Assembly (NCBI RefSeq): GCF_013394695.1
Contig: NZ_CP058258.1
Span: 1,508,001-1,572,000 of the forward strand
DNA length: 64,000 nucleotides
Source of the DNA: Streptococcus sp. oral taxon 061
GTDB lineage: Bacteria; Bacillota; Bacilli; Lactobacillales; Streptococcaceae
Direction: 5' to 3'
The notes under the pieces were generated by a model, which searched no databases, was not told the origin of the DNA, and saw only the letters and a list, made by a program, of their open reading frames with translations. The translations under genes and the position numbers were made by a program. Shown here one piece after another: positions 19,394-28,706 of this stretch (position 1 is its first letter; each line of letters begins with the position of its first letter).

Positions 19394-20386
19394 TTAAAGA
19401 ATATTGTCGTAAGTATCTCTGACTTCTTGTGGCCAAACACTTGTTTGAACTTCACCGATATGTTTCTTACGAAGTAAGAACATAGCCATACGTGATTGAC
19501 CAATTCCTCCACCAATTGTCAATGGGAAGAGACCGTTTAAGAGAGCTTTGTGCCATTCCAAAGAAAGACGATCTTCATCTCCTGTAATAGCTACTTGTCG
19601 ACGGAGGGTATCTTCATCGACACGAATTCCCATTGAAGATAATTCAAAGGCTGCACCCAAGTTATCATTCCAGACAAGGATATCTCCATTCAAGCCATGA
19701 TAACCATTTTCAGATTCAGTTGTCCAGTCATCATAGTCTGGTGCACGGCCATCATGAGGTTTCCCATCCGATAATACACCACCGATACCAATTAGGAAGA
19801 CAGCACCGAATTCCTTACAGATAGCATTTTCACGTTCTTTCGGTGTCAAGTCTGGATAGCGTTCAACAAGCTCTTCTGTATGGATAAAGGTAATTTGCTT
19901 AGGCAAAATTGACTCAATATCGTATCGTGCTTCAACTGCTAGCTCAGTCAAACGAATAGCCTTATAAATCTTTTCAACTGTTTCTTTAAGATAGGCTAGA
20001 TTGCGTTTTCCATTAGGAATAACCTTTTCCCAGTCCCACTGGTCCACATAAACCGAATGAGTCGCATCTAGTGAATCTTCGTCCGGACGAAGAGCCTTCA
20101 TGTGAACGAAGAGACCTTCTCCTTCACCGAAACCAAAACGTGCCAAAGTATGGCGTTTCCACTTAGCAAGTGAATGTACCACCTCGTAGGTTTCGTCTGG
20201 AATTTGCAGAACCTTAACAGATACTGGATGTTCAATCCCTGAAAGGTTATCCTGCATCCCGTCTCCAACCTTACTTAAGATTGGGCCTTGTACTTCTACT
20301 ACTTCTAACTTATCTTTTAAATACTGGGTAAAGGTATTTTTCACAAATGAAATCTCTTCTTGCTGATGGATAAAACTTTTCTTCAT
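19394..20386 (-). CDS. asnA: Aspartate-ammonia ligase
   Basis: Makes asparagine from aspartate, ammonia and ATP. The protein begins [19 protein letters not shown], carries the class II synthetase-like core ([32 protein letters not shown]) and ends with the GGGIGQSRM motif 3 region. Its 330 residues are typical of AsnA. A GGAGG-type site precedes the ATG. It is monocistronic, bounded by terminators on both sides. Confidence 0.96.
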   Translation of the reverse strand: MKKSFIHQQEEISFVKNTFTQYLKDKLEVVEVQGPILSKVGDGMQDNLSGIEHPVSVKVLQIPDETYEVVHSLAKWKRHTLARFGFGEGEGLFVHMKALRPDEDSLDATHSVYVDQWDWEKVIPNGKRNLAYLKETVEKIYKAIRLTELAVEARYDIESILPKQITFIHTEELVERYPDLTPKERENAICKEFGAVFLIGIGGVLSDGKPHDGRAPDYDDWTTESENGYHGLNGDILVWNDNLGAAFELSSMGIRVDEDTLRRQVAITGDEDRLSLEWHKALLNGLFPLTIGGGIGQSRMAMFLLRKKHIGEVQTSVWPQEVRDTYDNIL

Positions 20387-20443
20387 ACATTCCTCCTTTA
20401 GAATAATAATAAAGATTATACCTTTTTATCAGTAAAAATAAAA

Positions 20444-20467
20444 GAAAAAAGAGCTCATTTGAGCTCT
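20444..20467 (-). terminator. Terminator of the Bax-inhibitor-like gene
   Basis: AGAGCTC and GAGCTCT form a compact stem with loop AAAT, followed by TTTTTCTTTT on the minus strand. Confidence 0.85.
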
Positions 20468-20474
20468 AAAAGCA

Positions 20475-21158
20475 TTAATCGTCACGTCCAAAGATACGTA
20501 GGAAGCTAAGGAAGAGGTTGATAAAGTCAAGGTAGAGGCTAAGTGCTAAAGAAATTGCCCAGCCTGTAGCGACTTGACCATCTGACTCTTCGTAAACATA
20601 ACGAATCTTTTGATTATCCCAAGCAATCAAACCTGCAAAAACAAGCACCATAACAATACTAATAATGTAGTCCATTAGGCCACTATTTAAGAAGATATTG
20701 ACAACCATGGCCAGTATTAGACCAAATAAAGCTGCAATCAATGCACGTCCGATACCACTCAAATCCTTTTTGATGACGACTCCTATGATAGCCATGACAA
20801 AGAAGAGGGCTGCACTGGAAATAAAGGCAGTCAAAACTGTTCCTGGAAGATAGAGCGATACGATGAAACTCAGCGAAAAACCGTTCACTACTGAATAGAT
20901 GAGAAACATCGGAAGAGCTGCTGGGCTATTTTTATAAGCCATATTGCTGGCTGCAATTACAAGAGCAACTTCAACTACTCCTGTCACGATTAGCCATATG
21001 CGTGCATTTAACATTAACTGTACGAGAAGGTCTTGGAAGGTTGTTAACATTAAGGCTGAGACAATTGCAGATAAGGCAATCCCAATCCCTACAAAAGCAT
21101 AAACTTTTGCATAAAATTGATTCAAACCAGAACGTTCTTGAATAATTGTTTGATTCAT
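20475..21158 (-). CDS. Bax inhibitor-1 / YbhL family membrane protein
   Basis: A 227-residue protein with seven predicted membrane helices. The C-terminal signature includes FAGLIAWDNQKIRYVY and SLALSLYLDFINLFLSFLRIF, diagnostic for the Bax-inhibitor-1-like (BI1/YetJ) family. Bacterial members act as pH-sensitive calcium leak channels; whether this one does is inferred. It stands alone with its own terminator. Confidence 0.88.
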   Translation of the reverse strand: MNQTIIQERSGLNQFYAKVYAFVGIGIALSAIVSALMLTTFQDLLVQLMLNARIWLIVTGVVEVALVIAASNMAYKNSPAALPMFLIYSVVNGFSLSFIVSLYLPGTVLTAFISSAALFFVMAIIGVVIKKDLSGIGRALIAALFGLILAMVVNIFLNSGLMDYIISIVMVLVFAGLIAWDNQKIRYVYEESDGQVATGWAISLALSLYLDFINLFLSFLRIFGRDD

Positions 21159-21210
21159 ATTTCTTCTCCTTATGAAATCTTTTTACTGATTATAACAAAA
21201 ATTAACTATT

Positions 21211-21951
21211 TTAACTCAAATAAAACATGAGTATGCCTGCAGCGATGGCGACATTCAGACTTTCCGCCTGCCCCTTCATGCTGATATGAACCAGTTGATC
21301 TGCTTGATCTGCCATGAAGGGACTAATGCCTTGCCCTTCATTTCCCATAACCAAAGCAAAATCCTCTAACCGATCCAGTTCACGATAATCTTTAGAGTTC
21401 TGGGACAAGGTAGTTGCTAGAATGGACAAGTGATTCTTTTTAGCCTCTTCAACGAATGTTTCAACAGACATGCGATAAATCGGCAAATGTAAATGACTGC
21501 CCTGCATGGAACGAAGTGTTTTGAGACTGTAGATATCAGCCGACTTGCTTGAAACGATGACTCCAGAAAAACCTGCAGCATCTGCCGTCCGAATCATGGT
21601 CCCCACATTTCCAGGATCCTGCACATCTTCCAAGAAAAGATATTTTCCAGAGGTCAAATCCGGCAACTGCTCCTCTTCCTTTTGAACAATGGCAACGATG
21701 CCCTGAGGCGTCTGGGAATCTGCTAAATCGAATAAAATTTCCTCTGTCACAAAGACAGTCTGAGGATAATCTACTAGTTTATCTCCATACTCTACTAGAG
21801 CAAATATTTTCTCTATCTTTGCACCAGCCTGAATAGCTTCTTCGAACAAATGCCATCCTTCAATTAAATAAGAAGATTTTCGATATTTTTTTTGATGCAA
21901 TTTCTTGGCATTTTTTACCACAGAATTTGCTTTAGAGGTTATAATAGTCAT
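21211..21951 (-). CDS. TrmH/SpoU family RNA 2'-O-methyltransferase
   Basis: A SPOUT methyltransferase acting on rRNA or tRNA. An N-terminal substrate-binding domain (KKYRKSSYLIEGWHLFEEA) is followed by the knotted SAM domain with its motifs LFLEDVQDPGNVGTMIRTA, LVMGNEGQGIS and ISMKGQAESLNVAIAAGILMF. The start is ATG at 21951, 246 residues; the open frame extends six codons upstream only from a TTG without a ribosome site. The -10 TATAAT lies six bases before this ATG, so the message may lack a leader. The exact RNA target cannot be read from sequence. Confidence 0.88.
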   Translation of the reverse strand: MTIITSKANSVVKNAKKLHQKKYRKSSYLIEGWHLFEEAIQAGAKIEKIFALVEYGDKLVDYPQTVFVTEEILFDLADSQTPQGIVAIVQKEEEQLPDLTSGKYLFLEDVQDPGNVGTMIRTADAAGFSGVIVSSKSADIYSLKTLRSMQGSHLHLPIYRMSVETFVEEAKKNHLSILATTLSQNSKDYRELDRLEDFALVMGNEGQGISPFMADQADQLVHISMKGQAESLNVAIAAGILMFYLS

Positions 21952-21957
21952 AGAAAT

Positions 21958-21963
21958 ATTATA
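21958..21963 (-). promoter_or_regulatory. Extended -10 of the TrmH-like gene
   Basis: TGTTATAAT (minus strand) places the transcription start at or next to the A of the ATG at 21951. No Shine-Dalgarno lies between them. Confidence 0.55.
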
Positions 21964-21984
21964 ACACAATCAAGGAGGTTTAGT

Positions 21985-22263
21985 ATGCAAAAGGTCAAAA
22001 TGATCGCACAGGGACGCGTCCAAGGCGTTGGTTTCCGCTGGGGCGTCTATACCCTTGCCCTCGAGCTAGGTGGAATCACCGGTCGGGTCTGGAACAACGA
22101 TGACGGAACAGTTGAAATTCTTGCCCAAGCAGAGTCTTCAGCTATCATGGCTAAGTTCATCCAAGAGATCCGAAAAGGGCCCACTCCCTTCTCAAAAGTA
22201 ACCTATCTCGACGTCCAATTAAGCAACTTTCCATCCTATTCAGATTTCAAAGTCGCAAATTAG
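21985..22263 (+). CDS. acyP: Acylphosphatase
   Basis: A 92-residue enzyme that hydrolyses acyl phosphates. It has the family signature GRVQGVGFRWGVY, where the Arg binds phosphate, and a catalytic Asn in GRVWNNDDGTVEI. The ATG at 21985 follows AAGGAGG by seven bases; the upstream part of the open frame overlaps the divergent methyltransferase and is not used. It lies back to back with the TrmH-like gene and just ahead of yidC2, the pneumococcal order. Confidence 0.93.
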   Translation: MQKVKMIAQGRVQGVGFRWGVYTLALELGGITGRVWNNDDGTVEILAQAESSAIMAKFIQEIRKGPTPFSKVTYLDVQLSNFPSYSDFKVAN

Positions 22264-22340
22264 GTCTCTAGAACTATTGTATATTTTCAAAAAAAGCAGT
22301 AGAATAGAAAGGTATAATTTTTTAAGAAGGAATAAAAACA

Positions 22341-23264
22341 GTGAAATCAATTAAACGAATCGCCCTCTCAGTCATGGGAGTGGCTATGCTATTAGTCTTG
22401 ACAGGATGTGTCCAGGTTGATAAAGCAACAGGTCAGCCAACCGGATTTATCTGGAATACCATCGGAGCACCTATGGCAGAGGCTATCAAATATTTTGCCA
22501 ATGACCAAGGTCTTGGTTTCGGTGTTGGTATTATCATCGTAACTATTATCGTCCGCTTGATTATCCTTCCACTTGGTATCTACCAATCATGGAAGGCTAC
22601 CCTTCACTCTGAGAAGATGAACGCCCTCAAGCATGTCCTTGAGCCACATCAGACTCGTCTCAAAGAAGCAACGACTCAAGAAGAAAAACTAGAAGCCCAA
22701 CAAGCTCTCTTTGCTGCTCAAAAAGAGCATGGTATTAGTATGTTTGGTGGTGTAGGATGTTTCCCTATCCTCATTCAAATGCCTTTCTTCTCTGCTATCT
22801 ACTTTGCTGCTCAACACACAGAAGGTGTTTCTGAAGCTAGCTTCTTAGGTATTGCACTGGGTTCTCCAAGTTGGATTCTCATTGCCTGCGCAGGTATTCT
22901 CTACTACATCCAATCACTCCTTTCTCTACACGGAGTTGAAGACGAGACTCAAAGAGAACAACTCAAGAAAATGATTTACATGAGTCCGTTGATGATTGTC
23001 ATGTTCTCAATCTTCTCACCAGCTAGTGTAACGCTTTACTGGGTTGTCGGTGGTTTCATGATGATCCTTCAACAATTCATCGTCAACTACATGATTCGTC
23101 CAAAACTTCGTAAAAAAGTACGTGAAGAATATGCCAAGAACCCACCAAAAGCAAGTAAAACTTCAGGTGCTCGTAAAGATGTAACCCCTGAATCAGCTGC
23201 AGTTATCTCAACTTCTGCTAAGAAGAACAAAAAACGCAATTCTGGAAAACAACATTCTAGATAA
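22341..23264 (+). CDS. yidC2: Membrane protein insertase YidC2 (GTG start)
   Basis: Inserts membrane proteins, alone or with SecYEG. A lipoprotein signal ends in LTGC (Cys at residue 22), followed by the conserved five-helix YidC/Oxa1 core (VRLIILPLGIYQSWKAT, with the cavity Arg; MFGGVGCFPILIQMPFFSAIYFA is recognisable across residues 133-155). The tail is long and very basic (KKNKKRNSGKQHSR), which distinguishes the ribosome-binding YidC2 type from the YidC1 beside rnpA. Translation starts at GTG 22341 after AAGAAGGA. Expression is closed by a strong terminator. Confidence 0.92.
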   Translation: MKSIKRIALSVMGVAMLLVLTGCVQVDKATGQPTGFIWNTIGAPMAEAIKYFANDQGLGFGVGIIIVTIIVRLIILPLGIYQSWKATLHSEKMNALKHVLEPHQTRLKEATTQEEKLEAQQALFAAQKEHGISMFGGVGCFPILIQMPFFSAIYFAAQHTEGVSEASFLGIALGSPSWILIACAGILYYIQSLLSLHGVEDETQREQLKKMIYMSPLMIVMFSIFSPASVTLYWVVGGFMMILQQFIVNYMIRPKLRKKVREEYAKNPPKASKTSGARKDVTPESAAVISTSAKKNKKRNSGKQHSR

Positions 23265-23267
23265 AAA

Positions 23268-23302
23268 ATAAAAGGCTTAGCATTCGAGCTAAGCTTTTTT
23301 TA
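23268..23302 (+). terminator. Terminator of yidC2
   Basis: AAGGCTTAGC and GCTAAGCTT pair around ATTCGA, followed by TTTTTTT. Confidence 0.9.
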
Positions 23303-23307
23303 TATCA

Positions 23308-23338
23308 GAAAAGCCCGATATTTTCATCAGGCTTATTT
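23308..23338 (-). terminator. Terminator of pflA
   Basis: AAGCCTGAT and ATCGGGCTT (one wobble pair) form a stem around GAAAAT just beyond the pflA stop, followed by TTCT. Confidence 0.75.
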
Positions 23339-23339
23339 T

Positions 23340-24134
23340 TTATCCATGAACACGTTTCATGTAATCTTGATAGCTTTCTGTATCCATCAATTCCTTAGCG
23401 TTTTTAACACGATCTGCTGTTGGAGGTTTAACCCCTTCAAGTGAATACGGAATCCCAAGTTCACGCCACTTGAACTCACCCATGGTATGGTAAGGCAAAA
23501 TCTCAAATTTATCAACATTTTTAAGAGTTTTTACGAATTTCCCAAGCTCAATCAAATCTTCATCACGGTCTGTCAATCCTGGCACGAGAACATGACGAAT
23601 CCAAACAGGTTTCCCAATATCTGACAAGTACTGCGCACACGCCAAGATATTTTTGTTGGTTTGACTGGTTACAATCTTGTGCTGTGCTTCGTTGATTTCC
23701 TTGATATCAAGAAGAACCAAGTCTGTCACGGCCATTAGTTTATTGAATTTCTCTAAATAACGTGGTTTATTACGGAATGGAAGGGCACAAGTATCCAAGG
23801 TACAGTGGATGCCTTTTTCTTTTGCTTTTGTAAAGAGAGCAATTAGGAAATCAATCTGTAAGAGAGCTTCTCCTCCACTGACAGTAATTCCACCCTTATC
23901 TCCCCAGAAACCACGAAAACGAAGCGCTTCTTCTAGAACATCGTCTACTGTTCGTACACGAGATTTATTGGTTTCCATTGCCCATGTGTCAGGGTTATGG
24001 CAATACTGGCAACGCATCTGACAGCCCTGCAAAAAGACAATGAAACGAATTCCGGGACCATCTACCGCCCCAAAACTCTCTGTCGAATGTACCATTCCTG
24101 TCACTTGTCCGTAGTCTATTGTTTCTTCTGACAT
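23340..24134 (-). CDS. pflA: Pyruvate formate-lyase activating enzyme
   Basis: A radical SAM enzyme that installs the glycyl radical on pyruvate formate-lyase, needed for mixed-acid fermentation. The cluster motif is CQMRCQYC (CxxxCxxC), preceded by VDGPGIRFIVFLQG and followed by GGITVSGGEALLQ. The start is ATG at 24134, seven bases after GGAAGG; an in-frame GTG one codon earlier is less likely. With 264 residues it has normal length. It is transcribed alone between terminators. Confidence 0.95.
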   Translation of the reverse strand: MSEETIDYGQVTGMVHSTESFGAVDGPGIRFIVFLQGCQMRCQYCHNPDTWAMETNKSRVRTVDDVLEEALRFRGFWGDKGGITVSGGEALLQIDFLIALFTKAKEKGIHCTLDTCALPFRNKPRYLEKFNKLMAVTDLVLLDIKEINEAQHKIVTSQTNKNILACAQYLSDIGKPVWIRHVLVPGLTDRDEDLIELGKFVKTLKNVDKFEILPYHTMGEFKWRELGIPYSLEGVKPPTADRVKNAKELMDTESYQDYMKRVHG

Positions 24135-24265
24135 CACGTCACCTTCCTTGAAACCGTTTTATAATTTTATTATATCACGCTTGAAAGGAAAAACAATAGA
24201 TTTTGTCTATTTTTTAGAAAACAATCTGTTTTTCACTTTCAACTTTCATGATTTTCAAAATTCCT

Positions 24266-25519
24266 CTATTCCTTGTCAAAGTCAAAGCCATAGAGAGTCG
24301 CAAAATAGTCCTCAGGTCGCTCTGCTCTACGGATTAGTCGAGCACCACCGTCCTCTGTGTAGAGAATCTCTGCCGAACGAAGTTTCGCATTGTACTGGTA
24401 TCCCATAGAGAAGCCATGGGCACCTGTATCATGAATCACTAACAAATCACCAATTTCTGTTTGAGGCAACTCACGATTTACTGCAAACTTGTCGTTGTTT
24501 TCACAAAGAGAACCAACAACATCAACCATTTCAGTCTGACCATCAGGATGCATCATGTTAGTAATATGATGGTAAGCACCGTACATAGCTGGTCTCATAA
24601 GATTGACAGCTGACGCATCTACTCCTAGATAAGTACGGTAGGTTTTCTTTTTATGAGTAACTTTTGTAACGAGAATGCCATGAGGTGCCAACATAAAGCG
24701 ACCTAGTTCTGTAAAGATTTTAACCTGACCAAGATCTGCTGGCGTAAGAACTTCTTCATAAACCTGACGAACTCCCTCACCAATCAAGGCGATGTCATTT
24801 GGCTCTTGATCTGGACGATAGTTGACTCCGATACCTCCAGAAAGGTTGATAAAGTCCAGCGAAATACCCAACTTTTCCTTGATTTCTACTGCTAACTCAA
24901 AGAGCTGACGTGCTAATTCTGGATAGTAGAGGTGGGTCACAGTATTGGAAGCTAGGAAGGAATGAATCCCAAAGGTTTTAGCTCCCTTTTCTTTCAGGAT
25001 AGCAAAGGCTTCAAAGAGTTGCTCCTTGGTCATCCCAAACTTAGCTTCACCAGGATTATCCATAATGTCTGTCCCTAGTTCAAATACGCCTCCAGGATTG
25101 TAACGACAAGAGATAATCTCAGGAATCCCCGCAGCGCGCTCTAAATGGTCGATATCTTCAAAGGCATCCAAGTTGATAGTCGCCCCTAATTCACGGGCAT
25201 AAGCGTACTCTTGGTCTGGTGTATTGTTAGATGAAAACATCATCTCCGCCCCTGAAAACCCGAGCTTATGACTCATTAAGAGTTCTACATAACTAGAACA
25301 ATCCACTCCACATCCTTCTTCTTGCAAAATCTTCAAGATAGCTGGAGTTGGGGTTGCCTTAACTGCGAAGTATTCTTTAAAGCCTTTATTCCAAGAGAAG
25401 GCTTTGTTTACTGCGCGTGCTTTCTTGCGAATACCTTTTTCATCGTAGAGATGGAATGGAGTTGGAAACTCTTCAACAATCTTTTCTAAGTCTTCACGTT
25501 TAATAAATGGCGTCTTCAT
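24266..25519 (-). CDS. lysA: Diaminopimelate decarboxylase
   Basis: A fold-type III PLP enzyme making lysine from meso-diaminopimelate. The PLP Lys is in YFAVKATPTP, the His-containing loop is GIHSFLAS, the glycine-rich phosphate site is NLSGGIGVNY, and the active-site Cys sits in GSLCENNDKF. The 417-residue length and overall sequence fit LysA of streptococci; the related carboxynorspermidine decarboxylase is shorter and less likely. It is followed by purR on the same strand upstream, with a terminator between them. Confidence 0.88.
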   Translation of the reverse strand: MKTPFIKREDLEKIVEEFPTPFHLYDEKGIRKKARAVNKAFSWNKGFKEYFAVKATPTPAILKILQEEGCGVDCSSYVELLMSHKLGFSGAEMMFSSNNTPDQEYAYARELGATINLDAFEDIDHLERAAGIPEIISCRYNPGGVFELGTDIMDNPGEAKFGMTKEQLFEAFAILKEKGAKTFGIHSFLASNTVTHLYYPELARQLFELAVEIKEKLGISLDFINLSGGIGVNYRPDQEPNDIALIGEGVRQVYEEVLTPADLGQVKIFTELGRFMLAPHGILVTKVTHKKKTYRTYLGVDASAVNLMRPAMYGAYHHITNMMHPDGQTEMVDVVGSLCENNDKFAVNRELPQTEIGDLLVIHDTGAHGFSMGYQYNAKLRSAEILYTEDGGARLIRRAERPEDYFATLYGFDFDKE

Positions 25520-25542
25520 AGGGCTCCTTCATATTCATTATC

Positions 25543-25576
25543 AAAGAAAGGCTGGGACGAAAGTTCCAACCTTTAA
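25543..25576 (-). terminator. Terminator of purR
   Basis: AAAGGTTGGAAC and GTCCCAGCCTTT pair with a few wobble positions around TTTC, followed by CTTTG. The stem is of a kind often seen in streptococci. Confidence 0.75.
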
Positions 25577-25591
25577 GCATCTTATTCTCTC

Positions 25592-26416
25592 TTATTTTTC
25601 TGTTTCGAAGATGTTCCCAACTTCAACTTCAATTTGTTGGTTCTTCACATCAATATTGGTAACTTTTAAGAGTGATTTGTAGTCAAACTGCTGTTCACGA
25701 TCTTCCTGCGCATTATCAGCAAAGACAGCTACACCAGCTAACTCAGAATCAAACTCTGTTAAAAGGCTAATCATACCGTTAATCGTTCCTCCGCCTTTCA
25801 AAAAGTCATCAACAATCAGGACACGGCTTCCTGCCTTAAGGCTACGTTTTGAAAGGAACATTTTTTCAATACGGTCGCTAGAACCTGAGACGTAGTTAAC
25901 ACTCACAGTTGAACCTTCTGTGATTTTCAAGTCACGACGAACAATGACAAAAGGTACGTTGAGAACATTTGCTACTGCATTTGCAAGCGGAACCCCTTTG
26001 GTCGCTACCGTCATAACAGCATCAATCTTTTGGTCCATAAAGCTCTTGGCAATAATACGTCCAATATTTTTCAAAATAGCTGGAGTGCTAAGGAGATCAG
26101 ACAAATAAATGTAGCCTCCTGGAAGAATGCGGTCGCTCTCTGAAAGTTTATCGCGAAGCTCTTGGATGATTGTTTTGGACTCAAGGGTAGAGATAGAAGG
26201 TGTGAAAATAACCCCACCACCAGCACCTGTCACCGTTTGAATATGACCAATTTCAATTTCTTCAAAGGCGCGCTTAATAATGACAATATCTTCTGAAATA
26301 GAAGACTTGGCAGATTCATACTTTTCCGCAAAGGTATTGAGACTGGTTAATTTGTATGGATTGTTAATCAAATAATTGGAAATAACAACCATCCGATCAC
26401 TTCTTCTTAATTTCAT
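25592..26416 (-). CDS. purR: Purine operon regulator PurR
   Basis: A PRPP-responsive regulator of purine synthesis genes. The N-terminal winged helix (MKLRRSDRMVVISNYLINNP to about residue 72) binds DNA; the C-terminal type I phosphoribosyltransferase-like domain carries the PRPP motif VLIVDDFLKGGGT. In low-GC Gram-positive bacteria it binds PurBox sites and is released or made activating by PRPP. The 274-residue length matches. No PurBox was found nearby, so its targets lie elsewhere. Confidence 0.95.
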   Translation of the reverse strand: MKLRRSDRMVVISNYLINNPYKLTSLNTFAEKYESAKSSISEDIVIIKRAFEEIEIGHIQTVTGAGGGVIFTPSISTLESKTIIQELRDKLSESDRILPGGYIYLSDLLSTPAILKNIGRIIAKSFMDQKIDAVMTVATKGVPLANAVANVLNVPFVIVRRDLKITEGSTVSVNYVSGSSDRIEKMFLSKRSLKAGSRVLIVDDFLKGGGTINGMISLLTEFDSELAGVAVFADNAQEDREQQFDYKSLLKVTNIDVKNQQIEVEVGNIFETEK

Positions 26417-26473
26417 TAGTTATTCACCATTCTTTTTAATTAGTCTTTTTCTCATTATAACACACTAAAGCAA

Positions 26474-26512
26474 AAAAACGAACTTTATTGTCTAAATAAA
26501 GCTCATTTTTTT
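26474..26512 (-). terminator. Terminator of the ksgA-to-cbf1 gene run
   Basis: GAGCTTTATT and AATAAAGTTC form a stem just past the cbf1 stop on the minus strand, ending in CGTTTTTTTG. Confidence 0.75.
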
Positions 26513-26517
26513 AGTTT

Positions 26518-27459
26518 CTAGTCTAATTTTGGCTTGTAGAAGGAACGATTGTCCATTGCAAAGACCTTATTGGTCATTTCCCCCTCATCAACAAGGGCGA
26601 GCGCTGTTGACATCATCATCATACTCGCATCCAAATTATCAATCATATGAATAATTTCAGCTTCCATCACACGAGGACGAACAGGACTACCATACTCGAG
26701 TAATCCATGGTGGCTGAGAATCACATGGCGCAGAAGCACCACTTCTTCTCGAGTATCATCAATGCCAAGTTCCATAACTGCTTTGGTAATCTCGCTATCA
26801 ATCAAGGCGATATGCCCGATAAGATTTCCTCTCACTGTATACTCTGTCTGGTCCGGACCTGTTAACTCAATAACCTTAGCCAGGTCATGAAGCATAATTC
26901 CCGCATAGAGCAAGCTCTTATTGAGTTGTGGGTACACATCAGCAATTGCCTCTGCTAAACGAACCATAGTCGCTGTATGATAAGCTAGCCCTGTTTCAAA
27001 GGCATGGTGGTTGGTTTTTGCAGCTGGATAGGAATAAAATTCTTTATCATATTTAGTATAGAGGGCCCGAACGATTCGTTGCCAGATGGGATTTTCAATC
27101 TTGAAAATCATCTGTGCCATGTACTCACGGATTTCTTTAACATCCACTGGTGATTTGACCTTGAAGTCTGCTGGGTCATTGGGTTCGCCAGGCTGAGGTA
27201 AGCGAAGGGTAATTTGATTTACCTGTGGAGTGTTGTTGTAAACTTCACGACGCCCTTGCATGTGGACAACTTTTCCTGCAGTAAAGGCCTCAACGTTATG
27301 AGGTTGGGCATCCCAGAGCTTTCCTTCGATTTCCCCACTATCATCTTGGAAGGTGAAAGCTAGGTAGTTTTTCCCAGCACGCGTCTGTCTCAGATCGGCT
27401 GATTTGATTAGGTAAAAGCCTTCGAACAGTTCATCTTTTTTCATGTGACTAATCTTCAT
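26518..27459 (-). CDS. cbf1: 3'-5' exoribonuclease Cbf1/YhaM
   Basis: An RNA 3'-end trimming enzyme with an N-terminal OB-fold (TFQDDSGEIEGKLWDAQ) and a C-terminal HD metal-dependent domain (HHAFETGLAYHTATM, LYAGIMLHDLAKV, HHGLLEYGSP). The first good start is ATG at 27459 (MKISHMKKDE, 313 residues), five bases after GAGGAA and inside the last codons of rmuC, so translation is coupled; ATG at 27444 is a weaker alternative. It is the last gene of the run that begins with ksgA. Confidence 0.9.
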   Translation of the reverse strand: MKISHMKKDELFEGFYLIKSADLRQTRAGKNYLAFTFQDDSGEIEGKLWDAQPHNVEAFTAGKVVHMQGRREVYNNTPQVNQITLRLPQPGEPNDPADFKVKSPVDVKEIREYMAQMIFKIENPIWQRIVRALYTKYDKEFYSYPAAKTNHHAFETGLAYHTATMVRLAEAIADVYPQLNKSLLYAGIMLHDLAKVIELTGPDQTEYTVRGNLIGHIALIDSEITKAVMELGIDDTREEVVLLRHVILSHHGLLEYGSPVRPRVMEAEIIHMIDNLDASMMMMSTALALVDEGEMTNKVFAMDNRSFYKPKLD

Positions 27460-28705
27460 ATTCTTCCTCATCTTCTTGGAACTGGAGCAAATCAAGCATA
27501 GGCTCACCTTCTGACAATTCAATATGTCGGAGAGTTCGCTCAATAGCTGAAGTACGTCGGTTTAACAATTCATCAATATTACCAGTGGCATGTTGGAGGT
27601 GTTTTTGCGCTTTAACCAGAATACCACCAAACTTGCCAAATTCGGTTTTGACGTTGGCTAGAGTTTGGCTAATATGGTCAGCACTCTTTTGGATACTCAG
27701 AGTCTTGAAGCCAACAGATAGGGAGTTAAGAAGGGCTGACAAGGTACTTGGTCCCGCAACGATAATCTGCTCTTCCCGTCTCAAACCATCAAAGAAAATC
27801 GGATTTCTAACGATTTCTGAGTAAAGACCTTCTGTCGGAACAAACAAGACTCCAAAATTGGTTGTCCGAGGTGGCGCCAGGTACTTACTCTTAATATCCT
27901 TAGCAAAACGCTTGACGCTTGCTAGGAGAGACTTACGACAGCGCTCAATCTCGTCCTTGTCACCTGCTTCATAGGCTTCTTCCAGACGGTAATAATCTGC
28001 CAGTGGAAACTTAGAATCAATCGGTAGATAGACATATTCCTGGTCACCTTGTCCAGGTAACTTGATGGCGTATTCCACACGTTCACTAGAGTTTTCAACC
28101 GTTGCAAATTCTCGTTCATACTGGGCAGGTGTCATGATATCTTCAATAATCTGTCCCAGTTGTAATTCTCCTAGAATTCCTCGAGTTTTTGTACCAGATA
28201 AGATCTTATTAAGAGCGCCGACATCACGGGCAACCGTCTGCATTTCACCCAAACCTCGGTTGACAGATTCCAGTTGTTTTGAAACTGTCTCGAAAGACGC
28301 TTGCAAACGTGTCTGCAAGGTCTTTTCTAACTTTTCCTCGACCGTTTGGCGCATCTGCTCTAAACGTTGCTCATTTGACTCCTGCAAGGCCTGTAGTCTT
28401 TGGTCAGTCTTATCTCTGGTTTGGAGGAGGTTTTCATTCATCTCCTGTCGAACCTGAGTCAGACCTTGGTGCAATTCAATCCGCACCTCCTGCAAACGGT
28501 CGCTAACAGCCACTTCTAGATTTTTTTGGTCCAACTGACTAGCTTGTCGTGCTTGTTCAAATCGATAATCTAACTGGTCTGAGAGATTATCTGCCTGGTC
28601 TTCTAAACTCTTGGTCAAATATTGCTCCTGCTTGTCCTGCCTTTGCCAAATGAGAAAGAGGCCAGCCAGGTTAGCAATTAATAACAGTAGTAATACAATC
28701 TCCAT
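27449..28705 (-). CDS. rmuC: RmuC domain protein
   Basis: An N-terminal membrane helix (MEIVLLLLLIANLAGLFLIW) is followed by a long coiled coil (about residues 25-160, rich in Gln and Glu heptads) and the RmuC nuclease-like domain with GALNKILSGTKTRGILGE, VYLPIDSKFPLADYYRLEEA and FLVFVPTEGLY-type motifs. RmuC limits recombination at inverted repeats in E. coli; the biochemical activity is unproven. The start is ATG at 28705, within AGGAGATAGGATG that also contains the thiN stop. Coupled to thiN upstream and cbf1 downstream. Confidence 0.92.
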   Translation of the reverse strand: MEIVLLLLLIANLAGLFLIWQRQDKQEQYLTKSLEDQADNLSDQLDYRFEQARQASQLDQKNLEVAVSDRLQEVRIELHQGLTQVRQEMNENLLQTRDKTDQRLQALQESNEQRLEQMRQTVEEKLEKTLQTRLQASFETVSKQLESVNRGLGEMQTVARDVGALNKILSGTKTRGILGELQLGQIIEDIMTPAQYEREFATVENSSERVEYAIKLPGQGDQEYVYLPIDSKFPLADYYRLEEAYEAGDKDEIERCRKSLLASVKRFAKDIKSKYLAPPRTTNFGVLFVPTEGLYSEIVRNPIFFDGLRREEQIIVAGPSTLSALLNSLSVGFKTLSIQKSADHISQTLANVKTEFGKFGGILVKAQKHLQHATGNIDELLNRRTSAIERTLRHIELSEGEPMLDLLQFQEDEEEYED

Positions 28706-28706
28706 C

